From the NCBI GenBank assembly GCA_022457065.1, contig JAJGBQ010000003.1:372001-436000 (forward strand): a stretch of DNA of 64,000 bases, in the 5' to 3' direction. Within the stretch, counting starts at the first letter, position 1; every line of letters starts with the position of its first letter. This stretch comes from Curvularia sp. ZM96 (lineage: Eukaryota; Ascomycota; Dothideomycetes; Pleosporales; Pleosporaceae). The position numbers and the translations under genes were made by a program. Shown here piece by piece: positions 32,301 through 43,649 of the stretch. The notes below the pieces were generated by a model. The model saw only the letters and a program-made list of their open reading frames with translations, was not told the origin of the DNA and made no database searches.

Positions 32301-33481
32301 CAAAAGGCACTGGTTGTCAAGCTCGTCAAGCGCCATCTCAAATCCATCCTGCTGGCCATTGGAGATGGAGCTAACGATGTCTCTATGATCCAGGCCGCCC
32401 ACGTCGGAGTTGGTATCAGCGGTGTCGAAGGTCTTCAGGCAGCTCGCAGCGCAGACATTGCGATTGGTCAATTCCGTTACCTACGCAAGCTTCTGCTTGT
32501 CCATGGTGCATGGAGTTACCAGCGCGTTAGCAAGGTCATTCTGTACTCTTTCTACAAGAACATCGCTATGTTCATGACACAATTTTGGTATTCTTTCCAA
32601 AACGGCTTCTCGGGTCAGATCATCTACGAATCGTGGACGCTCACCTTCTACAATGTCTTCTTTACGGCAGCACCACCGTTTGTACTTGGTATCTTTGATC
32701 AATTCGTAAGTGCACGGCTGTTGGACCGGTACCCACAGCTCTATCGCCTCAGTCAGTCAGGTGTGTTCTTCAGGATGCACTCGTTCTGGTCCTGGGTCGG
32801 GAACGGCTTCTACCACTCACTCATTCTCTACTTTGGCGCTCAAGCTTTTATCCTCTGGGACTGGCCTCAGTGGGATGGACGTAATGCAGGCCATTGGGTT
32901 TGGGGCACAGCGGCTTACACTGCTAATCTTGCGACTGTGCTACTCAAGGCCTCGCTCATCACCAACATCTGGACAAAGTACACTGTACTGGCTATTCCCG
33001 GTTCGATGGCTCTCTGGTTCATCCTCATGCCCATCTACGCCATTGTAGCGCCAAAGGCTGGCATTTCCCACGAGTATGTTGGTGTCATTGAGCGACTGTT
33101 CCCTGACCCGCGATTCTGGGCCATGCTGGTAGTACTACCGCCGCTTTGCTTGATCAGAGACTTCGCATGGAAGTATGCAAAGAGAATGTACTTCCCACAA
33201 AGCTATCATCATGTTCAAGAGATTCAAAAGTACAATATCCAGGATTATCGACCACGGTATGTTTTCCCCTATCTTTTGTGCTTACAGACTTGTACTCATA
33301 CATATGCAGAATGGAGCAGTTTCAAAAAGCCATTCGAAAGGTGCGACAAGTACAACGTATGCGCAAACAGCGAGGCTACGCATTCTCGCAGACGGACGAG
33401 TCGCAGGCGAGGGTCCTGCAAGCCTACGACACTACGCAACAAAGAGGAAGATACGGAGAGATGGCAAGTTCGCGGAAATAG
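29361..33481 (+). CDS. drs2: Drs2-type P4-ATPase phospholipid flippase
   Basis: This ATPase flips aminophospholipids to the cytosolic leaflet of trans-Golgi and endosomal membranes, with a Cdc50 partner. Exons are 29361-33256 and 33310-33481 (4068 nt, 1355 residues). After a disordered N-terminus of about 230 residues come the P4 entry (NKYVDNHISTSKYNIVTFLP), the actuator loop DGET (about 387-390), and the phosphorylated Asp (about 611) in DKTGTLTCN. The nucleotide domain follows, then TGDRQETAINIG (about 883) and the hinge GDGANDVSMIQ (about 1001). Ten helices are expected. The second exon carries RMRKQRGYAFSQ, the counterpart of the Drs2 C-terminal autoinhibitory/Gea2-binding motif. If the 53-nt intron is retained, the frame stays open to 33545 and that motif is lost. 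Confidence 0.96.
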
Positions 33482-34368
33482 GGCGGTCATTTTGCAGCGA
33501 AGAGGGCATTTTACTTGGTGTTTGGTCTGGCACACGATGGGCTAGGCGCGGAATGAAAAAAAATTATATGTATACGACTGCGTCACAAGTGGCCATCATG
33601 TCTTTAGTATGAATAGTCTAGTGTTATCGACTTTAGCGTCTATCAACGACGGCTATCTTTTTCTCTTGCATTTCACACCCTGCAGCTTCATTCCGCAGCT
33701 TGAATTGCACAGCACGTGAACACGAAATGTTTTTCAAAGGCCGCCTAACGAACACCGTGGCCGAAACCCGAAGGGCTATCGGTACCTCTAGAGGTTGGCG
33801 CGAAATAATTATCCGGTGCCTCGAAACCAACACCTACTTTATCCGTCGACCGCGCAGGAGCAGGGCCATATTTGTGGGTCGGGAGGGGCGGATGCTACCC
33901 CACCACGCAAACTACGGACATTCTGATATGCTGCTGCACTCTTTTTCCCAGCAACGTGGGACGATACGCAGTTTCACCATGAGTGAGGAGGACTTGTGGC
34001 ACGAGTCTGTTGAGAGGAGCCGTTATTTATCCTGGAGGCCAGAACTGCCGGACAGTACGAGGAACAGAGCAGGTGGTGGTGGTGATGATGATGCAAGTCA
34101 CGCACCAAGGCGACTTCACTACCAGCAGCATAGGCATGTAGGTAACCGCCGTGGATCCCTAGAATGACAATGAGGGTAAATGAGACGCGGGCCGATGGCG
34201 AATGAGGGTAAAGATGCAAATCAAGCATGGTTACCCAGTCGTCCGGTTGAAGACGCAGGGTCATATGGTCAAGCTAGTCTCTAACACGGCGTATATAGAC
34301 GGTAGGCTGTTGTGCCTGGGGCAGAATTGTCAAGTTCCGTCTGCAAAATACACGTCGATATCAGGGCC
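33482..34368. other. Interval between flippase and xylose reductase
   Basis: This contains the flippase 3' region and the promoter of the reductase. An open frame of 155 codons at 33700-34167 has no family features and includes a GGTGGTGGTGATGATGATG microsatellite (about 34073-34093). No gene is supported. Confidence 0.45.
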
Positions 34369-35826
34369 ATGATTGCCAGGCCCATCTGCCGTGCCGGTAG
34401 TATTAATACACTGCGCTCCGCCGCCTGCTTTTCTTCTTCCTCTGCTGTCTCCTCTGTTCCTTTCTTCAGATCTGTTTCTACTTTTACATCAGCAAACAAA
34501 ACTTGGCTTGCACGACGAGCGCCTACCGCACCACTTGTAAAGACTAGACTTGCGAATCGCAGCTTCTTCGCTACCATGGCTACCAACGTCCCCTACGTTA
34601 CCCTCAACGATGGCAACAAGATGCCCCAGGTTGGCTTTGGACTGTGGAAGGTCGACAATGCTACCTGCGCCGACACTGTCTACAACGCAATCAAGGCTGG
34701 ATATAGGCTATTCGACGGTGCATGCGGTATGTACAGTCCCGTGAACCATTTTCCTTTTTTTTTCTTGTCCCTGCACCCCACTGTTGGCAATCGTCAGCAG
34801 AATCGGCGTCTGTTACCGCGAAACGTCCCGAATTACCGGTGGCTGCTGGATACATGCTTGGCTCTGCATCGGAATGCTAGCGTCATTCATCGGAACGACG
34901 CCCGCGCCTTCGCGTGTATGTGTACTTGGACTGACATAAGAATGTCGCAGACTACGGCAACGAAGTCGAGTGCGGTCAGGGTGTCGCTCGCGCCATCAAG
35001 GACGGTCTCGTAAAGCGCGAGGACCTCTTCATCGTCAGCAAGCTCTGGCAAACCTTCCACGACCGCGAGCAGGTCGAGCCCATCTGCCGCAAGCAGCTTG
35101 CTGACTGGGGCGTCGACTACTTCGACCTGTACCTCATCCACTTCCCCGTCGCCCTCAAGTACGTCGACCCCAAGGTGCGCTACCCACCTGGTTGGTACTA
35201 CGATGGCAAGAGCCAGATTGAGCACAGCAATGCCAGCCTGCAAAGCACATGGGAGGCATTTGAGGAGCTCAAGAACAAGGGCCTGGCCAAGAGCATCGGT
35301 GTGAGCAACTACAGCGGAGCCCTGCTTCTCGACATGTTCACCTACGCCAAGATCAAGCCTGCCACGCTTCAGATTGAGCACCACCCATACTACGTCCAGC
35401 CCTACCTCCTCGAGCTGGCCCGCCAGCACGACATCAAGGTGACTGCCTACTCATCCTTCGGCCCCCAGAGCTTCCTGGAGTGCGACATGAAGGTTGCGGC
35501 CGACACACCTCTGCTCTTTGACCACCCCGTCATCAAGAAGATTGCCGACGCTCACGGCAAGACACCTGCACAGGTTCTGCTCCGCTGGTCCACACAACGT
35601 GGACTCAGCGTCATCCCCAAGTCCAACTCTCCCAACCGTCTGGCACAGAACCTGGATGTCACCAGCTTCGACCTCAAGGACAGCGAGATTGAGGAGATCT
35701 CTGGCCTAGACAAGAACCTCAAGTTCAACGCTCCTACCAACGTACGTGATATTATCTGTCCTGTTTGTCTGGAGACTCTGCTAACACTCTGTGCAGTACG
35801 GCATCCCTTGCTACGTTTTCGCATAA
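34369..35826 (+). CDS. xyl1: D-xylose reductase (aldo/keto reductase), with possible mitochondrial presequence
   Basis: The enzyme reduces D-xylose to xylitol with NAD(P)H in pentose catabolism. Exons are 34369 (or 34576)-34726, 34951-35741 and 35797-35826. From the ATG at 34576 (MATNVPYVTLNDGNKMPQ) the protein is 323 residues, the normal length. The AKR tetrad is Asp47, Tyr52, Lys81 and His114. The family-specific KYVDPKVRYPPGW and the cofactor motif IPKSNSPNRLAQN are present, and the last exon encodes YGIPCYVFA. The frame also stays open upstream to an ATG at 34369 (and 34312). The added 69 residues contain no Asp or Glu and many Arg, Ser and Thr, as in a mitochondrial targeting sequence. 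Alternative starts could give cytosolic and mitochondrial forms. The first intron is long (224 nt). Confidence 0.93.
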
Positions 35827-38222
35827 ATGGATACCCGTTATTGTTTCCGAGGTGGTTTGAAGAGGACATCAAGTATGAAGTTATGAATATTTCACAGTCG
35901 GATAGCCTGATAGGGTCGACTAGGAAGGATACAACAGATACCAACGAAATGGAAAAAAAATATACAATGCTCAATGAACTGTGGCGCCTTTGGTCTTTTG
36001 GTGATTCTTTGCGCACGAATGTGAAGGCAGAAGCCGTATAACACAAATGCGATCACCCGTGCACCTATTACTTTGGCAAACTTCCTCTTTTTTTGCGTAT
36101 TATTTTTTCCTCACGTCATGACACGACATGTCGGCGCGCCATCACATGTCTCATACCCACTCCTGGCGGCAGCCACTCGGCAGAGGCTCGGCAACTAGAA
36201 CGGCTGGAACGAGAGAAAAAGCCTTGGCCAATGATGCAAAACCCAGTCGTCGCAGACTGTGAACTAGCCGTGTAGCCTCAAACCTTGCAGCATAGCAAAG
36301 TACTCTTTTGGCATGTCCTGGCTATTGAATGCGAGAGACGGCGGGGGGGCTTGGAGTCTTGGCGCCGATACTCAATGTATAGATGTATGGAGTTTTCCAT
36401 CGTATCTGTATACGTCGCGATAGCGTGAGCTTGCTCTGATCAGTTAGTACGTAGTAGTTCAACAACCATGTGGAGTGGATCCCCCGGGTCGGACGCGAGA
36501 CGGCAGCATCGAGTGACCGATTCTCCCGTGATTCATGTCGGAATCAGGAACCGCCAGCTTCCGTTGACCGTACTGGTATGCTCTTATCCTTGTCACTATC
36601 CGACAACATGCGAGGGCCGGCGCGCAAGAACAAGGCCATGAACCCCCCACATTTCCCAATGCCACATTCGCATTGCAAAGTAGCATCAGGAACGGGAATC
36701 GATGATAAATCTGTGGGGACAGGCGATGACGCTAAGGAGAGCCAACGACACCACGAGCCTGCGCCGTCGTCTACCTGGCACAACCAAGTACTATATTTAT
36801 AGTAGATCAGCATTTTCCCCAAGTCAACTCGCTATGGCGAACATGGCAGGTCGTAGTGCATAGAGTGCGATGTTTGCAAATAAGAACTACGAGGACGAGG
36901 AGGGGGGGAGGAGCAGAGCAGTCCAAACAACCCCATTCGCACGAGAGAGCAATGAAATCCATTTTTCGTCCGACATGTCCTTCTTTCTCTCTCTGGTGAT
37001 GCCCGACCATCCGCTTACCTCCGAGTGGTATGGCGTGTGTCCCTTTTGTGTGGTCTTCCCTTCCCTCTCCCCACCTGCCGAGCCAAGTCCTAGCAGAATC
37101 CAGCCGCAATGATCCGCATCCGGCGCACAGATGCTGCTGCATGCCATGCTTACTTGTCTTGCCCTATGCCACAGCATCTCTGCGTGGCGCCAGACGACTG
37201 GACTTATTCATCCACTGAGATTACGCCACTGAGCTTACTACTAGGAACGATTTGTTATCCATGTCTGCATGTGCGCCATCCCCACCTCTTTCGGCGCCCC
37301 ATTTCGTGATAGTTCCAAGACTGCTTGTTAATCCAGGTAGGCAGCCTTGTATCGCGCTCTCTTGCTTTCTTTCTTGTTGCCTCTATCCCTCCCTCTTACC
37401 CGTCCACACGTGTCGCAGCAAAGCAAGAGACTGACACGCCCCGAAAGTCGAAAGCTTGTTGCGATTGAGCCATCTGTGACATCACTGATTTTCCCTCGTT
37501 GCGACCTTAAACTACGCACGGCCATCCGTGGATCCCGAGGCTAGACGCTAAAATCGACGACACCGACACACGACACTCACCCACCAACGCGCCAAACCCA
37601 GGGCGTGTGCGTGCACGCCCACGCCCACTCGCCCGTCACGTTAGGCTTCTGACTGACTGACTGGCTACGTACATACAAAGTAACGCCCCGTAAACCTAAA
37701 CTAAGAAGTCACATCGCATTATCAATCCCGTGCCCACCCCCCGCCCTCCCCGGCCGGCCAAGTCAGGCAAAAGTCCGACGTTGTGACGTTTTCTTTTTCT
37801 CACCTTTTTTTGTTCCATGACCATTCTTTGAGCAAAGTCTGGATTGTATTATCAAGCCAAAGCCGTATCGTTTTTTTCGAGGGCACTCCTTCCTGGACGG
37901 GCTTCTATGTACCCAGCTTATTGATTATCAGCGCCGACATATCTCGCTCGACGACGACGAATCCCGTTCGACTTTTTGTTTGAATGGCTTGGACCTGACC
38001 GATCGCAAACTGACGTCGTCGTTTTCTGGCCTTTGCGCTGTTGTCTGATTGCTTTTTCTTATTATAAACTCTGCTTGAACCACGCGAGTGTTACCGCTCG
38101 TCCTCTTGCTCCCTCCACCTCGCTCACAACACATTCGCATTCGAGCATTTTCGTCGCTGGGGCGTTGCGACGCTGGTAAGGGTACAGCTTGATTTGGATT
38201 GGAAAGCATAGTCGACGTCTCG
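35827..38222. other. Long gene-free interval (2.4 kb)
   Basis: I find no supported gene on either strand. Frames of 60-110 codons here lack domains. A G-run occurs near 36340-36349 and a GGAGGAGGGGGGGAGGAGC-like purine tract near 36894-36913. From about 37560 onward the sequence becomes C/T-rich (CCCACGCCCACTCGCCCG, TTTCTTTTTCTCACC), as expected of a long 5' leader for the tetraspan gene. A non-coding RNA cannot be excluded by eye. Confidence 0.45.
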
Positions 38223-39031
38223 ATGATGGCATTGTCGACGGAGCAGAGTCAAATGAGGTATGTTCTTGGTCGCGCGTCGATTTCCCACCACCCATGCACG
38301 TTTTCGGAACAAGCTCATGCTAACATGGCGGTCGCGACTACAGATTCCTGGCGATTGTGCTTCCCATCCTCACCTTCTGCGCCCATGGCCTCCTCGCCTT
38401 TTCCTTTGCGCTGCCGGGCTCGGATCTCGACTGTGCTTACTTTCCCATCATCTACAATGTGCTCGCTTGCTGTGCAAGCATCCTGGGTCTGATCGGTGCC
38501 TTGGGGGTAAGTCAGCAACTCTTGTTTTTTGCCCCGCTCTTGGTACGACCGGCAGTCGGGCGGTCCGGGAGTTACTGCGAGACATGTTTGTAATGATGCA
38601 CAGCTGCTGACCATGAAATGCAGGCATTGCCCAGTCTTGTGTCAGCTTACACGCTACTGCATACCATGACCCTATCATTTGTAACCATGGCCGTTGCCAG
38701 TCTGGTTCTTCCCTTGGACTTCCGAACGCTAAATCCGGTAACTCCGAGCTATGCAGTCGATGAATCAGCCATCTGCCGCGATATTGATGCGGGCTTTGGA
38801 TGGGATACCGAGTGGCTGGAGCAGTGCTCTCGGAGCCTGAGGATGATCAAGCTTGGAGGAGCGTGCTTTGCCATGGTGTTGATGCTTGCGCAATGGTGGG
38901 CTCTACTGAACGTACGGAGGTGGGGACAAGAGCTGCGGATTCGGCAGCAGACAGTCCGAGGAGATGTGGAAAAGGCTGGCCTTGGACTGGAAGAGGAGAG
39001 GACGATTTATGAAAAACAGACTGGATTCTAA
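38223..39031 (+). CDS. Four-helix membrane protein of unknown function
   Basis: Exons are 38223-38257, 38344-38506 and 38624-39031 (606 nt, 201 residues). Four hydrophobic segments are seen: FLAIVLPILTFCAHGLLAFS, YFPIIYNVLACCASILGLIG, LVSAYTLLHTMTLSFVTMAV and KLGGACFAMVLMLAQWWALL. The loop between helices 3 and 4 has two cysteines (AICRDIDAGFGWDTEWLEQC) that could form a disulfide. The C-terminus is charged and probably cytosolic. This layout recalls MARVEL-like or small tetraspan proteins of the fungal cell surface, but I cannot name the family. Two adjacent ATG codons start the frame. Both introns have clean GT-AG borders and keep phase. Confidence 0.78.
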
Positions 39032-39200
39032 ATGACACGAAATGAATAAAAAAGTATAGGCACAATTGGCGCGCGACACATGTTACATCTGAAGGATAGT
39101 CTCAACGATCTCTCATGGCCAAGTGTGTGGGTTTCGTTATCTCACGCGAATGCGATTGGAAAGTCGATATCTGAAATGTGGCCAATGGTATCTATCACCG

Positions 39201-39899
39201 TCAACGTCCGCAGGGGGTGCCTTGGCTTGCATATCTGCCCTGCAGAAAAGCGAAAGACTTACCGACGTCCGAACAAGACTCCCGAACCCAAAGTCGACCA
39301 GCCTCATTATCTGTCGATGCCGAAGCGGCTCTCCAGAAGAGAAATCTATGGCACTCGTTGCTGTTGTTGAGATAGCGCGTGTAGGTCTGTACCGTCCAGA
39401 ACGAACAGCTATCGCATTTGCAGTCACACTTTGACCAAGCCGTGATATTTCCACAATGCATACACATCTTGTCCATGTTACTGACCCATTCATTCCTGCC
39501 ACCGGGGTCTGTACGGATGATCCTGGCCAGTCTACCCACGTGGCAGGAGCAAACGCTGGGCGGAAGTGGGATTATGTCCTGTGGCATCGTGGTGACGTCG
39601 GCCGAGACGCATGCCGGGCTGGTCGATGAGCTGAACATGTAGGTGGGATAGGTAGCATTACAGAGGAAACAGTACTGTTGGTCAGGCTTGGACAAGGGAG
39701 ATTTCAAGGAGGTTCGGATAGCGCGTCGCGCACAGCTTGAAAGTGGAGCCTGCCAGCGGCGTGGATCAAGGCGTATGATGGCGTTGAGTCGCGGGGCTGT
39801 GAGCTTGAGCGCGAGCAAAGCGTCGAGGGTGAGGAAGTCGCATATGTCGAGGATGAGTTCGGCGGGTAGGCCGTGAAACGACGCGAGGGCGGGCAACAT
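39201..39899 (-). CDS. F-box protein with Cys-rich C-terminal half
   Basis: The F-box at about residues 6-40 (FHGLPAELILDICDFLTLDA) suggests an SCF ubiquitin-ligase adaptor. From the ATG at 39899 the protein is 232 residues; an in-frame ATG at 40046 would add 49 residues without domain features. Cysteine pairs follow: CFLCNATY, VCSCHVGR, and a dense cluster CMHCGNITAWSKCDCKCDSC that is likely to bind zinc. The architecture resembles the other F-box gene at 25702-26691, though identity is low. The stop lies about 170 bases from that of the convergent tetraspan gene. Confidence 0.72.
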   Translation of the reverse strand: MLPALASFHGLPAELILDICDFLTLDALLALKLTAPRLNAIIRLDPRRWQAPLSSCARRAIRTSLKSPLSKPDQQYCFLCNATYPTYMFSSSTSPACVSADVTTMPQDIIPLPPSVCSCHVGRLARIIRTDPGGRNEWVSNMDKMCMHCGNITAWSKCDCKCDSCSFWTVQTYTRYLNNSNECHRFLFWRAASASTDNEAGRLWVRESCSDVGKSFAFLQGRYASQGTPCGR

Positions 39900-42072
39900 G
39901 AGAGAGGGTGGTTTGGGTATGGACAGGCGGTGTGGAGGAGTGTATTGTGACTGTCTGAAGAAGAGGCTCAGCAAGCAGAAAGCACGTTTTGCTGGCAGGA
40001 ACCAGGCGAGCCATTCTTTGGGAAATCCCTTGGGTTCCATTTCCACTACGTGTTAGTGAGCCGTGCGATGTGGTGAAGCGAAAGTTAAAAGCAAACAGAG
40101 ATGTGCTGTCCAGGGCCAAGGCTCCTGACACGGGGGGGTCTTTGATTGCTAGGGTAAGTTGTTTGGCACAGCCTTGTTTCATTTCGCCTGGTTGCAGTGA
40201 CTGTCGCACCGGCGGAGGCATGATGGGGCGTATGTTCATGTTGGGTGAGGTTGGAGGTGATCATGCCGCGGACGTGCTGATGTCGTAGGTGGCTCTTGAG
40301 ACAAACCCTCTGAGACTTAGGGCGGCGCGTGACGTCGTGCAGTCGACAGGTGGCCATGGAAACGGAAAAGCAAACAAACAAGGCTGGATGTCTGGAGGGA
40401 AGGAAAGCAAAGGACAAGGGAAAGGGCGAGGGTGGTGGTGATGATGATGGTGATGGTGATGATGGTGATGACGATGGCTGCCGAGAAGGAAGGAAGCCAG
40501 GAAAGAAAGGAAAGAGCAAGCGCAGCCGTTGGGAAGGCGCGCCCCGACGCAAAGGAAAAGAAAGAAAAAAGAGGAAAGAAGCACCACGCGACGTTTGATG
40601 AAGCACGGATTCCCGCAACGACTATACGAGTGTAGCGGCTAGTCGAGGGCAATACATGTGTATATCATTAGCGTAACGGCAAGTAGGCGAAGCTGGGGTA
40701 ATGGCCGGGAAGCGCGTGGCTAGCCGAACAAAGCAAAATGTGTAATACACGCTCTAGGTGGAGACGTCTACCAGGACGTGTTGTAGGAGTAGGAATAGTA
40801 GCAGTAGTAGTATGGAATCGGCAGTGCCGTGTCGCCTGTCGGCACTGGGCTCCGACAACAACTCGACCCGCGGACTGGGTGCCTCAAGCGGCAAGACGGC
40901 CGGCCCTCTGGATCGCAGATGGTGAGGTGGTGGACGATTTTTTGCAGACAGGTGTCGTTGGAGGGTGGCTATTGGCGAGCATGTCCACTTGGGTGCTGGA
41001 TGCCCCGCATGGCAGCCCAAGGCCGTCCGTTGGCTCGGCCATGGCTGGTCAGATGGCCCGGCACGTTATGCATGCCTCCCATCTGCCCGCGCGTTGCCTC
41101 TTGCCGCTCCCTCGCGCTGCGAACCCATCGTTCGCAGGCCGTCGAGCGCCGGCACCGCGAGCGTCGCCGACGGCCACGTGTGGGTGCAGCAGACATGTAT
41201 GTGTGTATGTGTGTGCGTCGGTGGACGTGGGCGGGAAAAGGAGACGCGCGGGGAATAACCGACGCAGCCAGAGGCCGAACAACGGTTCGCTAACCGCGCT
41301 GCCAACTGCACCGCACTGCATCGCATCTGATCCATGTCCCGCTGTGCGTGCCAGACCAGACGACGCCTTGCAGCTGTCCGCCGTGGACGTCATCCACACA
41401 GAGCCCCGTGTGCGTCGCCCGCCCGGCACCCTCTCGCTGTGGATGTATGTACTAAGTCGATATGTATGCGTGCATGCATGCATGTACACAGCCAGCATGG
41501 ACGAGACGAGAGCAGAGGGTCGAGTACGGGCTGCAGGTGCTGGGGCCCGTGTCTACCCAGCGGAGATGAATTAAGTGGATAGGTCGTTGCTCGGCCTGCC
41601 TAGCGCGCGCAGTCGAGCGTCCCCAGTGTCCCCTTTCGACATAATCCTCACCCAGGCCCGCGATATCTCCCGAGTCCCTCCCAACCCCTAGGTGACTGCA
41701 CCTTTGCCCGTTTGCTGAGCCGACTGCTGTCGCTCCTTTTGCACGGCCAAGGTGAGTCCCCCTCGCGCTGCTCGCTGCCCGCCAGCTTCCCCTCCCCCGT
41801 CCACTCCGCTCCCTCCCACATGCGCCCTCTCCACCAAAATTTTCCGCTGCCCGCCTCGTCCCAATTTCCCGCACCCCTCCCACGGCGCACACGGCTCCTC
41901 TCCTCGCGCCCGCCTCGACGACCCTCTCGCCCACTTGCCGACCGCAATTGACTTGGGCGCCCGTTTGGCTCGCTCCAGCAGTGCTGACCACCTTGTTCAG
42001 AACACCGAGTCCCACCACCTTTTAGCGCTACTGCCGCGACCTCACTCAGACACACACACCACGCTCCCAATC
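39900..42072. other. GC-rich gene-free interval with microsatellites
   Basis: The left end is the F-box promoter. A GGTGGTGATGATGATGG-type repeat lies at about 40432-40478, a GTAGTAG tract near 40795-40813, TGTGTATGTGTGTG near 41198-41213, and a self-complementary GCATGCATGCATG run near 41470-41483. Open frames up to 278 codons (40738-41574) are products of GC content. The last ~300 bases are C-rich and form the leader of the next gene. Confidence 0.45.
40432..40478 (+). repeat. GGT/GAT trinucleotide microsatellite
   Basis: The stretch consists almost only of GGT, GAT and ATG steps with small imperfections. It is not within a supported gene. Such tracts are common length polymorphisms. Confidence 0.8.
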
Positions 42073-43649
42073 ATGTCCTACTACAACGACGCTTCCTGGA
42101 ACGCCCCAGCTCCTGGCCGGCAGTCATCATGGGAGCAGCCTCCGCCACCCTCGCGATCAGGTACACCACCAATGCGCTTCCACGCTCCAAATGCACCCAT
42201 TCACCCAATCACAGGCACAAGCTCCACCGTCAACACCGAGGTCGCCAATGCCTATGCCTCTCAGTTTGAGGGTACGTTGCCACGCTTCTTTCTCGCCAAA
42301 CATGTCCTGTCACCGTCATGTTGGCTGCCCAGTGCAACACGGTGACATGGCCGTGACAGGACATGCAGCACCTCGGTGCACACTTCAACACATCTACTTC
42401 CCCACCCAACACATGGTGCTAACACTACCCACAGAGGTCGACCGCGCCATCGAGAACCTCGCCAAAAGTGGCAAGCCCTTTGGTCCTGGATTTCCTCCTA
42501 CACCCATGGGCGGCGCCCGTCGCGAATCCATGCCCATGATGGGAGCTGGCCCTCGTCCATACCCCGACTACGGTACGTCTCTCCCCCAAGCCCTGGTCCC
42601 GCATACATACTGACACAAGACACAGACCAACAGCGCATGGGAGGCCCCCAGCGCCATCACTCAGTCAGCGACTACGACGGCTCTCGCTCCCACTCGGCTT
42701 CCAACGTACAGGGCTTCTACCAGAACCAGCGCTATGCGCCCAGGCCCAACGATGCAGACCAGATGGCACAGGCAAAGCGACGGATGGCGGCTCAGCGCGA
42801 GCGTGAGCTGCGCAACTATCACCAGGAGCAGCAATATCACAGAAGTAAGGACTCGGAATCTGGGCAACAATAGAATCAGGACAGTTGGTTGACTAGGGTA
42901 ATACAGACGTTTCGGGCTCAGGCTCCAAGTCGGACCGCTCCATGAGCCCCAATGCCATGAATGAAGAGGAGCGCCGCGAACTCATCGCCCGCCAGCACCG
43001 TGCTTTGTATGGCGAGACCTCTACTCTGTACAACAACGCAAGCGCAAACAATAATAACAACACCAACTCCAACTCCAACAACCCAACCTCGAGCCAGGAT
43101 GTTCGCGTTCAGACTTCGGCCGCCGGCCGTGGCCCCTCTCCTCTCGCGTTTGACCCCTTTGGTATGCAGGGCCAGAACGCTGCGGGGGAAGGCTCCGTCC
43201 AAATGCCTCCACGCGACAAGGATGCTGCCGCTAGTGCCCAGGATGCCCGTGCCAACAGCACCTCTTCCCCCTCCACTAGCCAGGCCCCTACCTTCAACCT
43301 GTTCGATGCTCAGCAAGCTAACCGAACCTCCAACTCGTCGCCCGGCGGCTCTCCTCCTGTCCCCGGCCAAAAGGCCAATGGCTCCGGCGTAGCCCCCATC
43401 GGCACCCGTCCCCAGAACCAGAACCTGCAGCAGCCTGCCGGTGCCCCCATGGGCAAGCGTACAAACTCGCCCCTGCCCTCGCCTCTGGGCTACAGCTCTT
43501 ACAGCGCTAGCGAGCAGAACAACCCGGCCACGACATCGGCTTCTATGAACTCTTCTTCTACGGTTACGGACAAGGGCGTTGGAATTTGGAACAATGGACC
43601 CTGGAGCAACACTCCCACGCAGGGCGTGCAGGCTTCGGTCTGGGGTTAG
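42073..43649 (+). CDS. Conserved low-complexity protein of unknown function (ends in SVWG)
   Basis: Four exons are 42073-42271, 42435-42572, 42626-42844 and 42907-43649 (1299 nt, 432 residues). The start MSYYNDASWNAPAPGRQSSW is followed by SSTVNTEVANAYASQFEEVD and RAIENLAKSGKPFGPG, which looks like a short conserved fungal motif. A basic/Gln-rich helix (QMAQAKRRMAAQRERELRNY) and NEEERRELIARQHRALYGE come next. The rest is Ser/Asn/Pro/Gln-rich and disordered (an ASANNNNNTNSNSNN run near residue 230). The C-terminus is WNNGPWSNTPTQGVQASVWG. No enzymatic motif is present. All splice sites are canonical. The helices suggest a scaffold or RNA-associated protein, which is only a guess. Confidence 0.82.

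Noticed and set aside
33700..34167. Plus-strand frame of 155 codons between flippase and xylose reductase
   Set aside because: It is low in complexity, contains a GGT/GAT microsatellite, and shows no family features.
41466..41486. GCATGCATGCATG self-complementary run as a possible regulatory hairpin
   Set aside because: Alternating purine-pyrimidine tracts of this length occur by slippage, and nothing around it supports a function.
40738..41574. Plus-strand frame of 278 codons
   Set aside because: It is GC-rich, with long overlapping frames on both strands and no motif; it reads like translated non-coding sequence.
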